Origin: Deltaproteobacteria bacterium
GTDB lineage: Bacteria; Myxococcota_A; Polyangia; Polyangiales; JADJMO01
Direction: 5' to 3'
Assembly (NCBI GenBank): GCA_016182965.1
Contig: JACPFM010000035.1
Span: forward strand, 1 to 64,000
DNA: 64,000 nt
Shown here: positions 38,023-47,587 of the stretch, one piece after another
Layout of the letters: every line of letters starts with the position of its first letter
Position numbering within the stretch: the first letter of the stretch is position 1
The notes under the pieces: model-generated
The model's database searches: none
What the model was told of the DNA's origin: nothing
What the model saw: the letters and a program-made list of their open reading frames with translations, nothing else
Made by a program: the position numbers and the translations under genes

Positions 38023-39984
38023 TCAGGTGATGTTGTAGACGGGGCCGCCAGGGGTGCGGCGCGTCGCCTCGAGCAGGTCGGCGCCGCGCGAGTGATCGGC
38101 GGTGGCCTCGACGACGACCGCGCCGACCTCGACGCCCGGCGGCATCTGCGAGCGCATCTGCGTGAGCACCTGCTCGACGAGCGGCTTGGCGATCTCGGCC
38201 GTCTGCCCGACCAGGGCGACGGCGAACGAGCCGACGCCCGTGAGGCCCGCGGTGCACGCGGTGAGCGAGAGGAGCAGCATGTCGAACAGATCGACGGCGG
38301 CCTTCGCCGCGCGACGCAGCGCCTGCATCTCCTGGATGGTCAGGCGGCCGTGGCCGTCGCGCGCGGGCGTGCGCAGGTAGAACCACGCGAGCGTGAGCGG
38401 GTAGCCGGCCCAGCGCGCGAAGGCGAGATCGCCGTCGAGCGCCTGACGGAACGCCTCCTCGTGCAACAACGAGGTGAGGCCGTCGCGGGAGCGGAGGAAC
38501 TGCAGCGCCTTCTCGTGCAGCGTCGACGCCTCGCGGAACGACACGAGCTTCACGCGCAGCTCGCCGATCATCGCCTCGTTGCCGTGCAGCAGCGTGATCG
38601 CCTGCTGGCGCTCGTAGCTGCCCTCGCCGTAGATGCCGTTGGTCGACGGGCGCGGCTCCTTGGCGTCTTCGACCAGCCAGCAGCCGTTGTTCTGGAACGC
38701 CAGCATGCAGTGCACCGCGCTGATCGTCGCCTCGGGCACCACCAGGTCGACGTTGATGCGCGAGCCGGGGACGCTCGGCGCGCGCCCGAGGACCAGGCGC
38801 GTCTTGTCGAGCGGGAGCACGCGGCCGATCAGCTCGCGCGCGTTGGACGCGTAGGCGATGAGCAGCCCCTGCGCGTCGGGGCGGAACGGCGTGGCCGAGC
38901 CGCGGTAGGGCGGGTTGGCGCCCGGATCGATGCGCTCGCGCGCGACCTGGAGCGGGTTCGTCGCGACGGTGTTCGGGTTGAAGAACCGAAGGTGGCGCGC
39001 TTGCGGGCGGCGCGTCGGGTCCTTCGATTGCAGGCGGAAGATCTGCTTGAGCTCGTCGGTGGCGAGGCCCGGCGGGATGCCGAAGGGCAGCTGCTTCTCG
39101 ATCGAGTTCGACGGCGGGTGATGGCCCGGCTCGGGCACCTTGGCCGAGAGCATCTCCCAGATGGTCATGCCGAGCGCGTAGAGGTCGTCCTCGACGCTGG
39201 CACCGCCCTTCTCGAGGCGCTCGGGCGACATGTAGTTCGGCGTGCCGCCGTCGGCCGCCTTCTTCTCGCCGCGCATGGTGGCGACGGTACGGGCGCGCTC
39301 CTTGGCGAAGCCGAAGTCCACGATGTACGCGCTGCCGGTGCCCCGGTCGACCATCACGTTGCCGGGCTTGAGGTCTCCGTGGACGATGCCGGCGGCGTGG
39401 ATCGCGGCGAGTCCGGCGGCGACGTCGCGCGCGATGCGGCGCCACTCGTCGGCGCTGACGCCGCCCGTCCGCTTCTTCTCGCGGATCCACTGGTGCAGCG
39501 TGACGCCGTCGACGAAATGCATCGTGACGACGGGGCCGAACGGCGACTGGTGGAGATCGTGGACGCGAGCGACGTTCGGGTGGTTGACGGCGCGCGCGAG
39601 CTCGACCTCCTTGCGCAGCGCTTCGTCGTCGCCGGGGAGACGGGTGTCGCGACGAACGACCTTCACCGCGACGGCCGAGCTGCCGAAGTTGCGGTCGCGA
39701 GCGAGGAAGACCTCACCCATGCCGCCGCGACCGAGGGACCGGACCACTTCGAAGCGGTCGACCAGGACCATCCCCTCGCGAACTTCGGCCTCTTTCTCCT
39801 TGAACATCCCCATTACCCGGACCCGATCGGAGCACTCCGTACAGGAAGGAACGTGCGTGCCGACCTCCGGGTCGGTGCGCGGATCGACGCCGTCGAGCAG
39901 AAGCTCGACGACCCGAGCGCACGGCCCGGCAGCGCGAGACGTCACTGTGCCTGCGAGCGTCGCTTGGCGCCGGTCAGAAGACAA
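38023..39984 (-). CDS. protein kinase - FHA - degenerate GGDEF fusion
   Basis: The 653-residue protein has an N-terminal zinc-finger-like HxxxCxxC (residues 44-51), a Hanks kinase domain (about 77-330), an FHA domain (about 396-485, LGRAPSVPGSRI and ISAVH) and a C-terminal GGDEF-like domain (about 499-645). Kinase residues Lys108, Asp204 and Asp223 (DFG) are present. The HRD arginine is replaced by Gly (HGDLKPGN), making it a non-RD kinase. In the GGDEF-like part, the family start DGLTSLLHEEAF is clear, but the catalytic loop reads GVGSF (583-587). Cyclic-di-GMP synthesis is therefore unlikely. A phospho-threonine reader plus a silent GGDEF suggests a scaffold or sensor. Confidence 0.9.
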   Translation of the reverse strand: MSSDRRQATLAGTVTSRAAGPCARVVELLLDGVDPRTDPEVGTHVPSCTECSDRVRVMGMFKEKEAEVREGMVLVDRFEVVRSLGRGGMGEVFLARDRNFGSSAVAVKVVRRDTRLPGDDEALRKEVELARAVNHPNVARVHDLHQSPFGPVVTMHFVDGVTLHQWIREKKRTGGVSADEWRRIARDVAAGLAAIHAAGIVHGDLKPGNVMVDRGTGSAYIVDFGFAKERARTVATMRGEKKAADGGTPNYMSPERLEKGGASVEDDLYALGMTIWEMLSAKVPEPGHHPPSNSIEKQLPFGIPPGLATDELKQIFRLQSKDPTRRPQARHLRFFNPNTVATNPLQVARERIDPGANPPYRGSATPFRPDAQGLLIAYASNARELIGRVLPLDKTRLVLGRAPSVPGSRINVDLVVPEATISAVHCMLAFQNNGCWLVEDAKEPRPSTNGIYGEGSYERQQAITLLHGNEAMIGELRVKLVSFREASTLHEKALQFLRSRDGLTSLLHEEAFRQALDGDLAFARWAGYPLTLAWFYLRTPARDGHGRLTIQEMQALRRAAKAAVDLFDMLLLSLTACTAGLTGVGSFAVALVGQTAEIAKPLVEQVLTQMRSQMPPGVEVGAVVVEATADHSRGADLLEATRRTPGGPVYNIT

Positions 39985-40024
39985 CCCCCGGAGTGCTGGG
40001 GATCGTTCCTTTGTGGATCCTTGG

Positions 40025-40058
40025 AAAACGGGGCAACGCCCGGGCCGGGGCCCGGGCG
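40025..40058 (-). terminator. terminator of the lipoprotein gene at 40075
   Basis: A perfect stem of CGCCCGGGCC (40037-40046) with GGCCCGGGCG (40049-40058) lies 17 bases after the stop on the minus strand. It is followed on that strand by TTGCCCCGTTTT. The T-run is interrupted, but the stem is strong. Confidence 0.6.
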
Positions 40059-40074
40059 ATCCGTAGTCGTGGAA

Positions 40075-41109
40075 TCAACCGCCGGTGGGCGTCGGACACT
40101 TCGCGCCGGACCCGGTCGCGGGGACCATGTCCGTGCACTTCGCGGGCGCGAGCGTCCACGTGCAGAAGTCGAGCAGGCTGACGCCGGTGATCGACGTGAA
40201 GGTGTCGCCCTTCGCGACCGTCGGCGAGGTCGCGGCGCCGCGGTAGTAGATCGTGTTGGTGACCTCGAGCGTCGAGCCCGCGATCTTGAAGTTGCCGAAG
40301 GTCAGCGCGCTGTCGGAGGTGACGTCCTTGATGCGCACCAGCCCACCCGTCCACTTGAGGACCTCGTCGGCCGCCGCGCCGGCGTCGAGCGCCTTGGTCT
40401 CGAGCTGGCTCGGGGTGACGTCGGCCGGCACGGGCAGCGTGCCCGCGCCCTTCTTGGTGAGCTCGCAGACCTTGAACACCTGCGGCTGCTTGCCGGGCAG
40501 GGGCGGCGGCAGCGCCGGCGTGCCCTTGCCGCACGTGTCGGCCGTCGGGCCGAACTCGGTGTAGGTGCCGACCAGGTCGAGCAGATCGCCCGGCTTGACG
40601 TCTTCGGGGATGAAGTCGGTGCCGATCGGGCAGGTCACGCCGCCGCCGTCGCGCGCCTCGGCGTTCTTGCCGTAGGAGATGACCTGGATGCCCGACCAGG
40701 GCTGGAACGTCGCGTTCGCGTCGGCGACGAAGACGGCGAACTGGCACGGGTCGCCCGCGACCTTCGGGTTGCGCGTGCGGTACTTGATGCTCGTGGCCAC
40801 GACGCCGGTGAGCTTGATTCCGTCGTTGACGATCGCGGTCTTGCCGGAGGCCGGGTTGCGCAGATCGGCGATGGAGCCGGTCTTCACGACCGACGGGCAC
40901 TTCGGGCCGCCGTCGCCGCCGCCCGTGTCGTCGCCCCCGCCGCCGCCGGTGTCGTTGGTGCCGAAGTCGGCCTTGCCGGCGTCGCCGGTGGTGCCCGTGT
41001 CCTTCACACCGCCGACCGGCCCGGTCGTGTTGGCCTCGCTGCACGATGCAAGACCGAGGAAGGTCCCGACGACGGCCCCGAGCACTGCCACGACGTACGC
41101 GCGTTTCAT
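40075..41109 (-). CDS. lipoprotein with Gly/Asp/Thr linker, possible OB-fold
   Basis: The 344-residue product has a signal peptide ending in LGLASC (lipobox, Cys near 23) and a Gly/Asp/Thr linker with about 50 residues of low complexity. The beta-rich domain contains SIADLRNPASGKTAIVNDGI, which resembles the start of YhcR-type OB-folds, and a repeated TY..VG/ITGV pattern. The role is unknown. Several cysteines (Cys71, then others) could form disulfides. A terminator follows at 40025-40058. Confidence 0.65.
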   Translation of the reverse strand: MKRAYVVAVLGAVVGTFLGLASCSEANTTGPVGGVKDTGTTGDAGKADFGTNDTGGGGGDDTGGGDGGPKCPSVVKTGSIADLRNPASGKTAIVNDGIKLTGVVATSIKYRTRNPKVAGDPCQFAVFVADANATFQPWSGIQVISYGKNAEARDGGGVTCPIGTDFIPEDVKPGDLLDLVGTYTEFGPTADTCGKGTPALPPPLPGKQPQVFKVCELTKKGAGTLPVPADVTPSQLETKALDAGAAADEVLKWTGGLVRIKDVTSDSALTFGNFKIAGSTLEVTNTIYYRGAATSPTVAKGDTFTSITGVSLLDFCTWTLAPAKCTDMVPATGSGAKCPTPTGG

Positions 41110-41221
41110 CGCTGACTCCTTGCGTAGGAACTTCCGAGCCGCCGCAACCGGCGGAAAGCACTGCCTTCTGCCAGATCGAGCGCCGCCGCGCCAGTGACCG
41201 GACGCGTCACGCGGAGAAATG

Positions 41222-42574
41222 TCACGGCTCGCAGCGCGCGACGACCAGCTCGACGCCGCTGCCGGAGAGCCGGCTGGCGAGCACCCGATCGCCGTGCACC
41301 GAAAGGACGCGGCGATCGCGAAGAGCAGGCTCGACCGTCGCGCTTCCGGCGGAGAACGCGGGCGACAGTCGCGCGGTGCCGTCGGCGGCGAGCCAGGAGA
41401 CGAGCGCGCCGGAGGGACGGGGCAAGAGGGCGGCGACGCCGGGGGCGACGTCCTTGTCGGCGATCGACGTGCGCGCGGGCTCGAGGAGCGAGCCGCTCGC
41501 GTCGATCGGCACGCGGACCGCCCACAGCTCGCCGCCGTCGCCGTCGGTCGGACGCGCGTCGTCGCGCACGGCGAGCACGAGGCCCGCGTCGCCCCAGATG
41601 ACCGAGAACGTCTGCGCGTGGCCGTCGAGCGCGGTGAGCGCGCGGGACGTCGACAGCCGCTTGCCCGTCGCGAGATCGACGACCACCGCCTCGACCCAGC
41701 GATAGGCGAGCAGCTGCGAGGGCTCGCCGCCGCCCGCGTCGACGAGCTCCGACTCCGGACGCTCGCTGAGCCACACCAGCGCCGCGCGATCGCCGGAGGG
41801 CGCGATCGCGAGCTCGGGCCAGGCGGCGTCGCTGCTCGAAGGCGAGAGCGAGTCCTCGTCGTCGCCGGCGTCCTTGTCTTTCGGATTCTTCGGTTTGGCC
41901 TCGGGGGCCTTGCCGGTCGGATCGAGCAGGCGCGCGCGGATGCGTCCGAGGCGGGCCTTCTCGTCGACGTCGTCCCACGCGACGAGCGGCGCGGCCGCGC
42001 CGGCGATCACCGCGGTGGCCTCGGACTCGTCCTTGCTTTGCGCGACCTCGCCGAGCGGTGACAGCGCGCCGTCCTCGCCGAGGCGCGAGAGGCGGAAGGT
42101 GCGCGCGTCTGCGGCGATCGCCAGCGTGCCGACGAGCCGCGCGCCGTCGCGCGCGCCCGCGAGCAGCGGCGCCGGCGCGGAGCCGGGAGACGCCGGCAGC
42201 GTCGCCAACGTGTGCGGCGGGCCGCCGTCGAACGAGAGCTCGAGGATCTGCGCGGCGCCGTTCAGCCCCGCGGCGCGCAGGCCGACCACGAACGCCTTGT
42301 CGGCGATCGCGCCGCCGATCTCCGCGCCGAAGGCGACCGGGCCCTCGGTCGCCGCCGCGGCCTCGCCGGCGAGCGCCCCGACGAGACGCGGCGCGCCGAC
42401 GACCGTGCACCGGGCCGCCGGGCCGGCGTCGCTCGCAGCCGCGGAGGCCGAGGCGCTCGCGCTCGCGGCGGCGGGCGCGCCGCCGTCGCCGGAGCGATCG
42501 CAGCGCGCGCACGAGGCCGCCGTGAGCGGCAAGAGCAGCACACCGGCGAGCAGCGGGACGCGCATCCGGCTCAT
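41222..42574 (-). CDS. lipoprotein, possible beta-propeller
   Basis: The 450-residue product has a signal peptide with lipobox TAASC (Cys22) and an Ala/Ser linker (SASASASAAASDAG). The remaining sequence contains repeated short strands with S/T-x-x-W-L-D patterns, such as AALVWLSERPE, AEVVWGDAG-like and ALVSWLAADG. These suggest blades of a propeller, but the repeats are too weak to count. A Lys/Asp-rich loop lies near residues 225-250. No family is recognised. The gene is downstream of the large kinase by 36 bases on the same strand and may be read through from it. Confidence 0.6.
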   Translation of the reverse strand: MSRMRVPLLAGVLLLPLTAASCARCDRSGDGGAPAAASASASASAAASDAGPAARCTVVGAPRLVGALAGEAAAATEGPVAFGAEIGGAIADKAFVVGLRAAGLNGAAQILELSFDGGPPHTLATLPASPGSAPAPLLAGARDGARLVGTLAIAADARTFRLSRLGEDGALSPLGEVAQSKDESEATAVIAGAAAPLVAWDDVDEKARLGRIRARLLDPTGKAPEAKPKNPKDKDAGDDEDSLSPSSSDAAWPELAIAPSGDRAALVWLSERPESELVDAGGGEPSQLLAYRWVEAVVVDLATGKRLSTSRALTALDGHAQTFSVIWGDAGLVLAVRDDARPTDGDGGELWAVRVPIDASGSLLEPARTSIADKDVAPGVAALLPRPSGALVSWLAADGTARLSPAFSAGSATVEPALRDRRVLSVHGDRVLASRLSGSGVELVVARCEP

Positions 42575-42610
42575 GAACGCGCAGTTACCACGGGCTCGTC
42601 CCGGGGTCGT

Positions 42611-45600
42611 TCATCCCGCGCGGGCGACCGCCTCGAGGGCCTGGTGGGCCACCGCGACGCCTTCGTTCCAGCCGATCGCCTCGGCGAGCGTCTGCGCCGC
42701 CCGGTAGCTCTCCTCGGCCTCGACCAGCCGACCGAGGCGGGCGAGGTAGTGACCGAGGTTCACCTGGATGCGCGCCTGGGCCATGCGATCGCCGGCCTCC
42801 TGCGCGAGCCGGAGCGCGCGCGAGGACTCGGCGGAGGCGGCGCGGAAGTCGTCTCGCCGCGCCGCGATGTGCGCGAGGTTGGCGAGCGCGCGCGCGGCGG
42901 CCGCGGCGTCGCGGATCTTCTCGGCCTGGGCGAGCGATCCGCGGAAGTAGTCGGCCGCGCGCACCGCGTCGTCGCGCCGCAGATACAGGCGGCCGATCGC
43001 GTTGAGGAGGTTGGCGAGGCGCAGCCTGAGCACGCCCTCGCTCGCGCCGATGGTCGTCCCGCGCGAGGTGTTCTCGGCGAGCTTGGAGGCCATCTCGAGC
43101 CCGGTGAGCGCGGTCGCCAGCGCCTTCTGCGTCTCGTTGGCCTCTTCGAGGGCGGTGGTCAGATCGAGGTACAGATCGCTGGCGAGATCGGCGTCGCGCG
43201 CCTCGAGGGCGCGATCGAGCGCGCGCTGCAGGTGCTGCGCGGCGATCTGCGGGCGGCCGGCGCGCCGGTTGGCGGCGCCGCGCAGGCGATCGGCCTGCGC
43301 CTCGAGCTGCGGCCTGTGCGCCGGATCGATCGCCACCGAGCCGAGCATCGCGATGGTCTGATCGACCGCCTGCACGTCGCCGAACTGCGAGAGCGCGTCG
43401 GCCAGGAGCATCACGAGCCGCGCGCCGCTCAGCGGATCGAGCGCGGCGAGGTTCGCCGCCGCGCGCCTCAGGAGCCCGGCCGCCGCCTTCGCCTCGCCGC
43501 GCGCGAGCAGCTCGGCCGCCGCGTCCTGCAGGCGCGCGACCGCGGGGCCGACCTCGCCGGCGAGCTCCCAGTGCCGCGCGAGCTCCTCGAGCGGGACCGG
43601 ATCGGTCTTCGTCGCGGCGCGGATCGCCTCCCAGCGCTCGGCGAGCGCGGCGTGCAGCTCCTTGCGCTCGGCGAGCGGGATGGTGTCGTAGAGCACGTCG
43701 CGCACGCCGTCGTTGGCGACCCCGACGCGTCGCGCGCCCGCCTCGGTGCGCGCGCGCTCCTCGAGGATGCCGCGTTCGAGCAGCGTGCGCACGGCGGTCT
43801 CGACGTCGACGTCGACGCCGGCGAGCGCCTGCAGATCGGAGAGCTCGACCTCGTTGCCGGCGACCGACGCGAGGAGCAGCGTGCGCTGCGCGTCGCCGTC
43901 GAGCGCGCGCAGCCTCGCCTCGACGAGCCCGCGCAGGCCCTCGGCGACGAGCTTGGCGCCCTCGGCGAGGAGATAGCGCCCGGCCTCGACGCGCACGCCG
44001 CCGGACGCGCGCAGCGCCTCGACGATCGACTCGAGGAACAGCGGGTTGCCGCCCGCGCGCTGGAGGATCGGCTGCGCGACGGCCGGCGGCACCTCCGCGT
44101 CGGGCAGCATCGACTGCAAGAGGCGCGAGGCGGGCTCGGCGCCGAGCGGCCCGAGCTGGATGCGCTTGAAGTGCGGCGCGTTCCAGTCGCTCCAGATGCC
44201 CGCGCGCGCCGAGAGGACGAGCATCGAGGGGCGCTTGGCGATCGTCGCGGCGAGCTGCGCCAGCAAGGTCGCCGACGCCGGATCGATCCACTGGATGTCC
44301 TCGACGATGATCCCGATGTCGCCCTTGCGGAGCGCCGCGTTGAGGAAGTTGCGGATGGCCGCGCCGCCCTCGCGCGCGACGACCTCCGGCGGGACGTCGC
44401 CCGGCACGGAGCCGAGCGCCGCGCGCGCCTGCGTGACCGCGGCGCGCATGCCGGTGCCGGCGCGCGTCGCGGTGCCCGGCACCTCGCGCGCGCCGCTGCC
44501 CAGCGCCTCGCGCGCCCCTGTGACGGACCGGAGGCCGCTCGCGCCGCCCGGCGGCACGCTGCCGCCGCTGGACCCGGCGCGCAGCGCGTTGCCGACGAGC
44601 ATGCCGACGAGGTGCTGCTGATCGGCGGCGCCGAGCCCGAGCCCGGCGAGCGAGCCGCGCTCGCCGGCCAGCGACTGCTTGACGACATCGGGTGTCGCGC
44701 CGCGGCCGATGCCCGTGTAGACGAGCACCAGATCGCGGAACGCGCCGAGCTGCTGCGCGCCGGTCGGTCGGCAGGCGACCCGCAGCCAGCGGATGTCGAG
44801 GTCGCGCACGCGGTTGGTCGCCTCGCGGATGAGCGCGGTCTTGCCCATGCCCGCCTCGCCGCGGATCGCGACGACCTGCCCGCGCCCGTGCTCGAACGCC
44901 TCGCGCGCGGCGAGGCCGAACGCCTCGAGCTCCGCCTCGCGCCCGACGAACGGGCGCATCGACGGCGAGACGATCTGCTGCGCGAAGTCCTCGCGCACGA
45001 GGTGCAGGCCGCCGCGCGACGGCGTGGTGGTGAAGCCCTCGCCGACCCGCCCCCTGATCGACTCGTCGACGACGATCTCGCCGGCGCGCGCGAGCTCCGC
45101 GTTGCGCCCGGCGGTCTGCGCGGCCGCGCCGAGGGCGGTGGGGCCGTTCGGCCCCGGCGTGACGAGGAAGACGCCGCTCGCGATCGCGCCCTTGAACCAC
45201 TTGGCGCCGCCGGCCTCGCGCTTGACCGCGAACGCCGCCTCGACCGCCTTGGCCACGAGCGTCTCGGACTCGTCCGCCGCAGCGTCGATGCCGAACAGCG
45301 CGGTGACGCGCGTGCCGCCCGCGCCCTGCACGTAGGCCTGATGGCCCTGAAGCACGCGCGAGACGAGCTCGTAGCGATCGCCGATGCGACCGGCGAGCTC
45401 CTCGGGATCACCGGCGTCGTCGCTGCCGATCAGATCGAGCGCGAGCGCCGCGAGCGTGCGTCGCTCGGAGGCGACCTCGCTCGCCGCGCGCCGCAGATCG
45501 CCGAGCAGCCGGTCGGGCAGCATGCCGGAGAGGCCCGCGAAGCTCGACTCGTTCTTCGTGGTCGCCGGCGCGCGTCGCTGCGCCGCGCCGCCCTGCAGCA

Positions 45601-46654
45601 CCGCGCCGCACGAGGGGCAGAAGCGCGACGTCTGCGGGACCTGGGTGCCGCACGCCTTGCAGAGCAGCGTGGCGATCGCCTGCGCCTGCGTGTTCGACGC
45701 GCCGAGCGCGCTCTCGAGGGCCTCGCGGAACTCCCGCGCCGTCTGCCAGCGATCCTCGGGCCGCTTGGCGATCGACTTGAGGATCACCCGCTCGAGCGCG
45801 GGCGGGACGTTCCGCTCGGGCGTGCGCTGCGAGGGCGGCTGCGGCGGCTCCTCGACCTGCATGCGCGCGACCTCGAGCGGCGAGGGCGCGTCGAAGGGCC
45901 TCGTGCCGGTGACGACCTCGTAGAGGACGATGCCGACCGAGTACAGATCGGCGCGCGCGTCGCAGTCGCGGCCCATCGCCGCCTCGGGCGACATGTACAG
46001 CGGGGTGCCGATCATGTTCCCCGCCTGCGAGAGCTTCGGGCCCTCGTCGCGCGCGACCTTGGCGATGCCGAAGTCGCAGATCTTGGCGATCTCGCTGCCG
46101 TCGCCCTTCTTGCCGACGAGGACGTTCTCCGGCTTGATGTCGCGGTGGACGAGGCCGATGGCGTGCGCGTCCTCGAGCGCGGCGAGGATCTGCGCGACGA
46201 TGCGGCCGCCGCGCTCGAGATCGAGCGGCCCCTCGTCGCGGAGCAGGCCGTACAGATCCGGCCCGATGAACAGCTCCATCACGAGGTAGAGGAGGTTCCC
46301 CTCGTTCGCGTCGGTGCGGCCGAAGTCGAGGACGCGGATGGAGTTCGGGTGATCGAGCTTGCTGGCCGCGCGCGCTTCGCGGACGAAGCGGATCGCGAAG
46401 TCGCTCGACCGCGCGAGGTGATCGTGCATCACCTTGATGGCGACGCCGCGATCGAGCGCGATGTGCGTGGCCTTGTACACGCGGCCCATCGCGCCGTTGC
46501 CGAGGAGCTTCTCGACGCGGAACTTCCCTGCGATCTGGGTGCCGACGAGCGCGTCGCCGCCCTTCTCGGCCTGCAGCGCCGCGCCGCACGCGGAGCAGAA
46601 GCGCGCCCCCTCCGCGTTCTCCAGGTCGCAAACGCGACAGACCACCCCAGCCAT
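42611..46654 (-). CDS. Ser/Thr kinase - degenerate cyclase-like - AAA ATPase - TPR protein
   Basis: The 1347-residue protein has these parts in order. A zinc ribbon is at about residues 6-25 (CRVCDLENAEGARFCSACG). The kinase domain spans about 43-315 (GNGAMGRVY, HRDIKPEN, CDFGIAK). A second zinc ribbon lies about 330-350 (CKACGTQVPQTSRFCPSCG). A class III cyclase-like region covers about 390-520 (ERRTLAALALDLIG, VTALFGIDAA). A large ATPase domain is at about 570-860, with Walker A GEAGMGKTAL near 600 and Walker B-type VEDIQWID. TPR helices run from about 1050 to the end. The cyclase-like region keeps only one candidate metal Asp (LALDLIG) and lacks the second, so it is probably inactive. Family: PknK-type signal integrators with STAND-like ATPase. 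Substrates are unknown. Confidence 0.9.
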   Translation of the reverse strand: MAGVVCRVCDLENAEGARFCSACGAALQAEKGGDALVGTQIAGKFRVEKLLGNGAMGRVYKATHIALDRGVAIKVMHDHLARSSDFAIRFVREARAASKLDHPNSIRVLDFGRTDANEGNLLYLVMELFIGPDLYGLLRDEGPLDLERGGRIVAQILAALEDAHAIGLVHRDIKPENVLVGKKGDGSEIAKICDFGIAKVARDEGPKLSQAGNMIGTPLYMSPEAAMGRDCDARADLYSVGIVLYEVVTGTRPFDAPSPLEVARMQVEEPPQPPSQRTPERNVPPALERVILKSIAKRPEDRWQTAREFREALESALGASNTQAQAIATLLCKACGTQVPQTSRFCPSCGAVLQGGAAQRRAPATTKNESSFAGLSGMLPDRLLGDLRRAASEVASERRTLAALALDLIGSDDAGDPEELAGRIGDRYELVSRVLQGHQAYVQGAGGTRVTALFGIDAAADESETLVAKAVEAAFAVKREAGGAKWFKGAIASGVFLVTPGPNGPTALGAAAQTAGRNAELARAGEIVVDESIRGRVGEGFTTTPSRGGLHLVREDFAQQIVSPSMRPFVGREAELEAFGLAAREAFEHGRGQVVAIRGEAGMGKTALIREATNRVRDLDIRWLRVACRPTGAQQLGAFRDLVLVYTGIGRGATPDVVKQSLAGERGSLAGLGLGAADQQHLVGMLVGNALRAGSSGGSVPPGGASGLRSVTGAREALGSGAREVPGTATRAGTGMRAAVTQARAALGSVPGDVPPEVVAREGGAAIRNFLNAALRKGDIGIIVEDIQWIDPASATLLAQLAATIAKRPSMLVLSARAGIWSDWNAPHFKRIQLGPLGAEPASRLLQSMLPDAEVPPAVAQPILQRAGGNPLFLESIVEALRASGGVRVEAGRYLLAEGAKLVAEGLRGLVEARLRALDGDAQRTLLLASVAGNEVELSDLQALAGVDVDVETAVRTLLERGILEERARTEAGARRVGVANDGVRDVLYDTIPLAERKELHAALAERWEAIRAATKTDPVPLEELARHWELAGEVGPAVARLQDAAAELLARGEAKAAAGLLRRAAANLAALDPLSGARLVMLLADALSQFGDVQAVDQTIAMLGSVAIDPAHRPQLEAQADRLRGAANRRAGRPQIAAQHLQRALDRALEARDADLASDLYLDLTTALEEANETQKALATALTGLEMASKLAENTSRGTTIGASEGVLRLRLANLLNAIGRLYLRRDDAVRAADYFRGSLAQAEKIRDAAAAARALANLAHIAARRDDFRAASAESSRALRLAQEAGDRMAQARIQVNLGHYLARLGRLVEAEESYRAAQTLAEAIGWNEGVAVAHQALEAVARAG

Positions 46655-46798
46655 GTGTTCCAGGCAGTGTAGCGCACCTCATCCGCCCGTCGCTTCCGGG
46701 CGTCCCGGGGCTCGGTCCGGCCGGCGCCGGGCCCGGAAATCGTAAAGCGGACGCGCGCTTCCGTGGCGACTCGGGGACTCCTGCGTTATCTCACCTTC

Positions 46799-47560
46799 AT
46801 GCCGCGACGTGGCGACGACTTCGGCCCCCAGCCGCAGATCGCGTTCCCCCGCCTGACCCCTGCGGTCAAGGCGATGCTCATCGGCGTCGTCGCGCTCTTC
46901 GTGGTGCAGATGATCGAGCAGGAGTGGCTGCAGCGCGGCTGGTTCGCCCGCTTCCTCCTGCTGCACCCCAAGCAGATCTTCCAGAAGTTCCCCGAGCTGT
47001 GGCGGCTGGTCACCTGGCCGGTCGTCGAGGCGCCCGATCCGCGCGCGCTCCTGTTCGGTTGCATCACCCTGTACTTCTTCGCCACCGAGCTGGAGGAGGA
47101 CTTCGGCACCCGCCGCTTCGTCCTCTTCATGGCGATCTCGGTGCTCTCGATCGGCGTCGTGGCGGCGCTCTACGGCCTCGCGCACCCGGTCTACTTCTCG
47201 AAGCCGGTCTACGGCCTCGAGCCGATCGGCTACCTGCTCATCACCATGTGGGGCATGCGCTACCCGCACCGGCGGCTGTTCTTTCCGCCGGTCAGCGCGC
47301 GCGTGCTGGTGTGGGTCACGCTGGGCATGGCCATCCTCTTCATCCTGGCCCGCGCCGCCCAGCAGTCGCCCGCGGCTTCGCTCGGCGCGATCGGCCTGGG
47401 GTGGGCGTTCGCCCGCTACTGGGACCGCATCGACGACTGGCTCGATCGCCGCCGCCTCGCGTCCCTCAAGAAGAAGCGCGACGGCGGCGGCCGGCTCCGC
47501 GTGCTTCCGGGCGGTCGCGGCGACGATCCCAAAAAGCGCGACAAGCGGTTCTTGAACTAG
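46799..47560 (+). CDS. rhomboid-like membrane protein lacking catalytic residues
   Basis: The 253-residue protein from ATG 46799 (or GTG 46763) has six hydrophobic segments in rhomboid order, with a long loop 1 (about residues 45-75: FPELWRLVTWPVVEAPDP). The WR motif of loop 1 is present (LWRLVTWP), as is helix 2 with FGCITLYFFATELEEDFGTRRF. The catalytic serine position in helix 4 (GxSG) reads YGLEPIGY, and the helix 6 His position reads SLGAIGLGWAFAR, without His. It is thus a pseudo-rhomboid, similar in logic to derlins or iRhoms. The tail is basic (KKRDGGGRLRVLP). It starts a two-gene group with the MopE-like lipoprotein, 27 bases apart. Confidence 0.8.
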   Translation: MPRRGDDFGPQPQIAFPRLTPAVKAMLIGVVALFVVQMIEQEWLQRGWFARFLLLHPKQIFQKFPELWRLVTWPVVEAPDPRALLFGCITLYFFATELEEDFGTRRFVLFMAISVLSIGVVAALYGLAHPVYFSKPVYGLEPIGYLLITMWGMRYPHRRLFFPPVSARVLVWVTLGMAILFILARAAQQSPAASLGAIGLGWAFARYWDRIDDWLDRRRLASLKKKRDGGGRLRVLPGGRGDDPKKRDKRFLN

Positions 47561-47587
47561 GCTTCCCACCCTCAGGAGCCATCTGAC

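Noticed and set aside
42212..46672. 1486-residue open frame on the plus strand opposite the large kinase
   Set aside because: It is a shadow created by high GC at third positions. The minus-strand frame contains complete kinase, ATPase and TPR motifs, while this one has only Arg/Ala/Asp-rich text.
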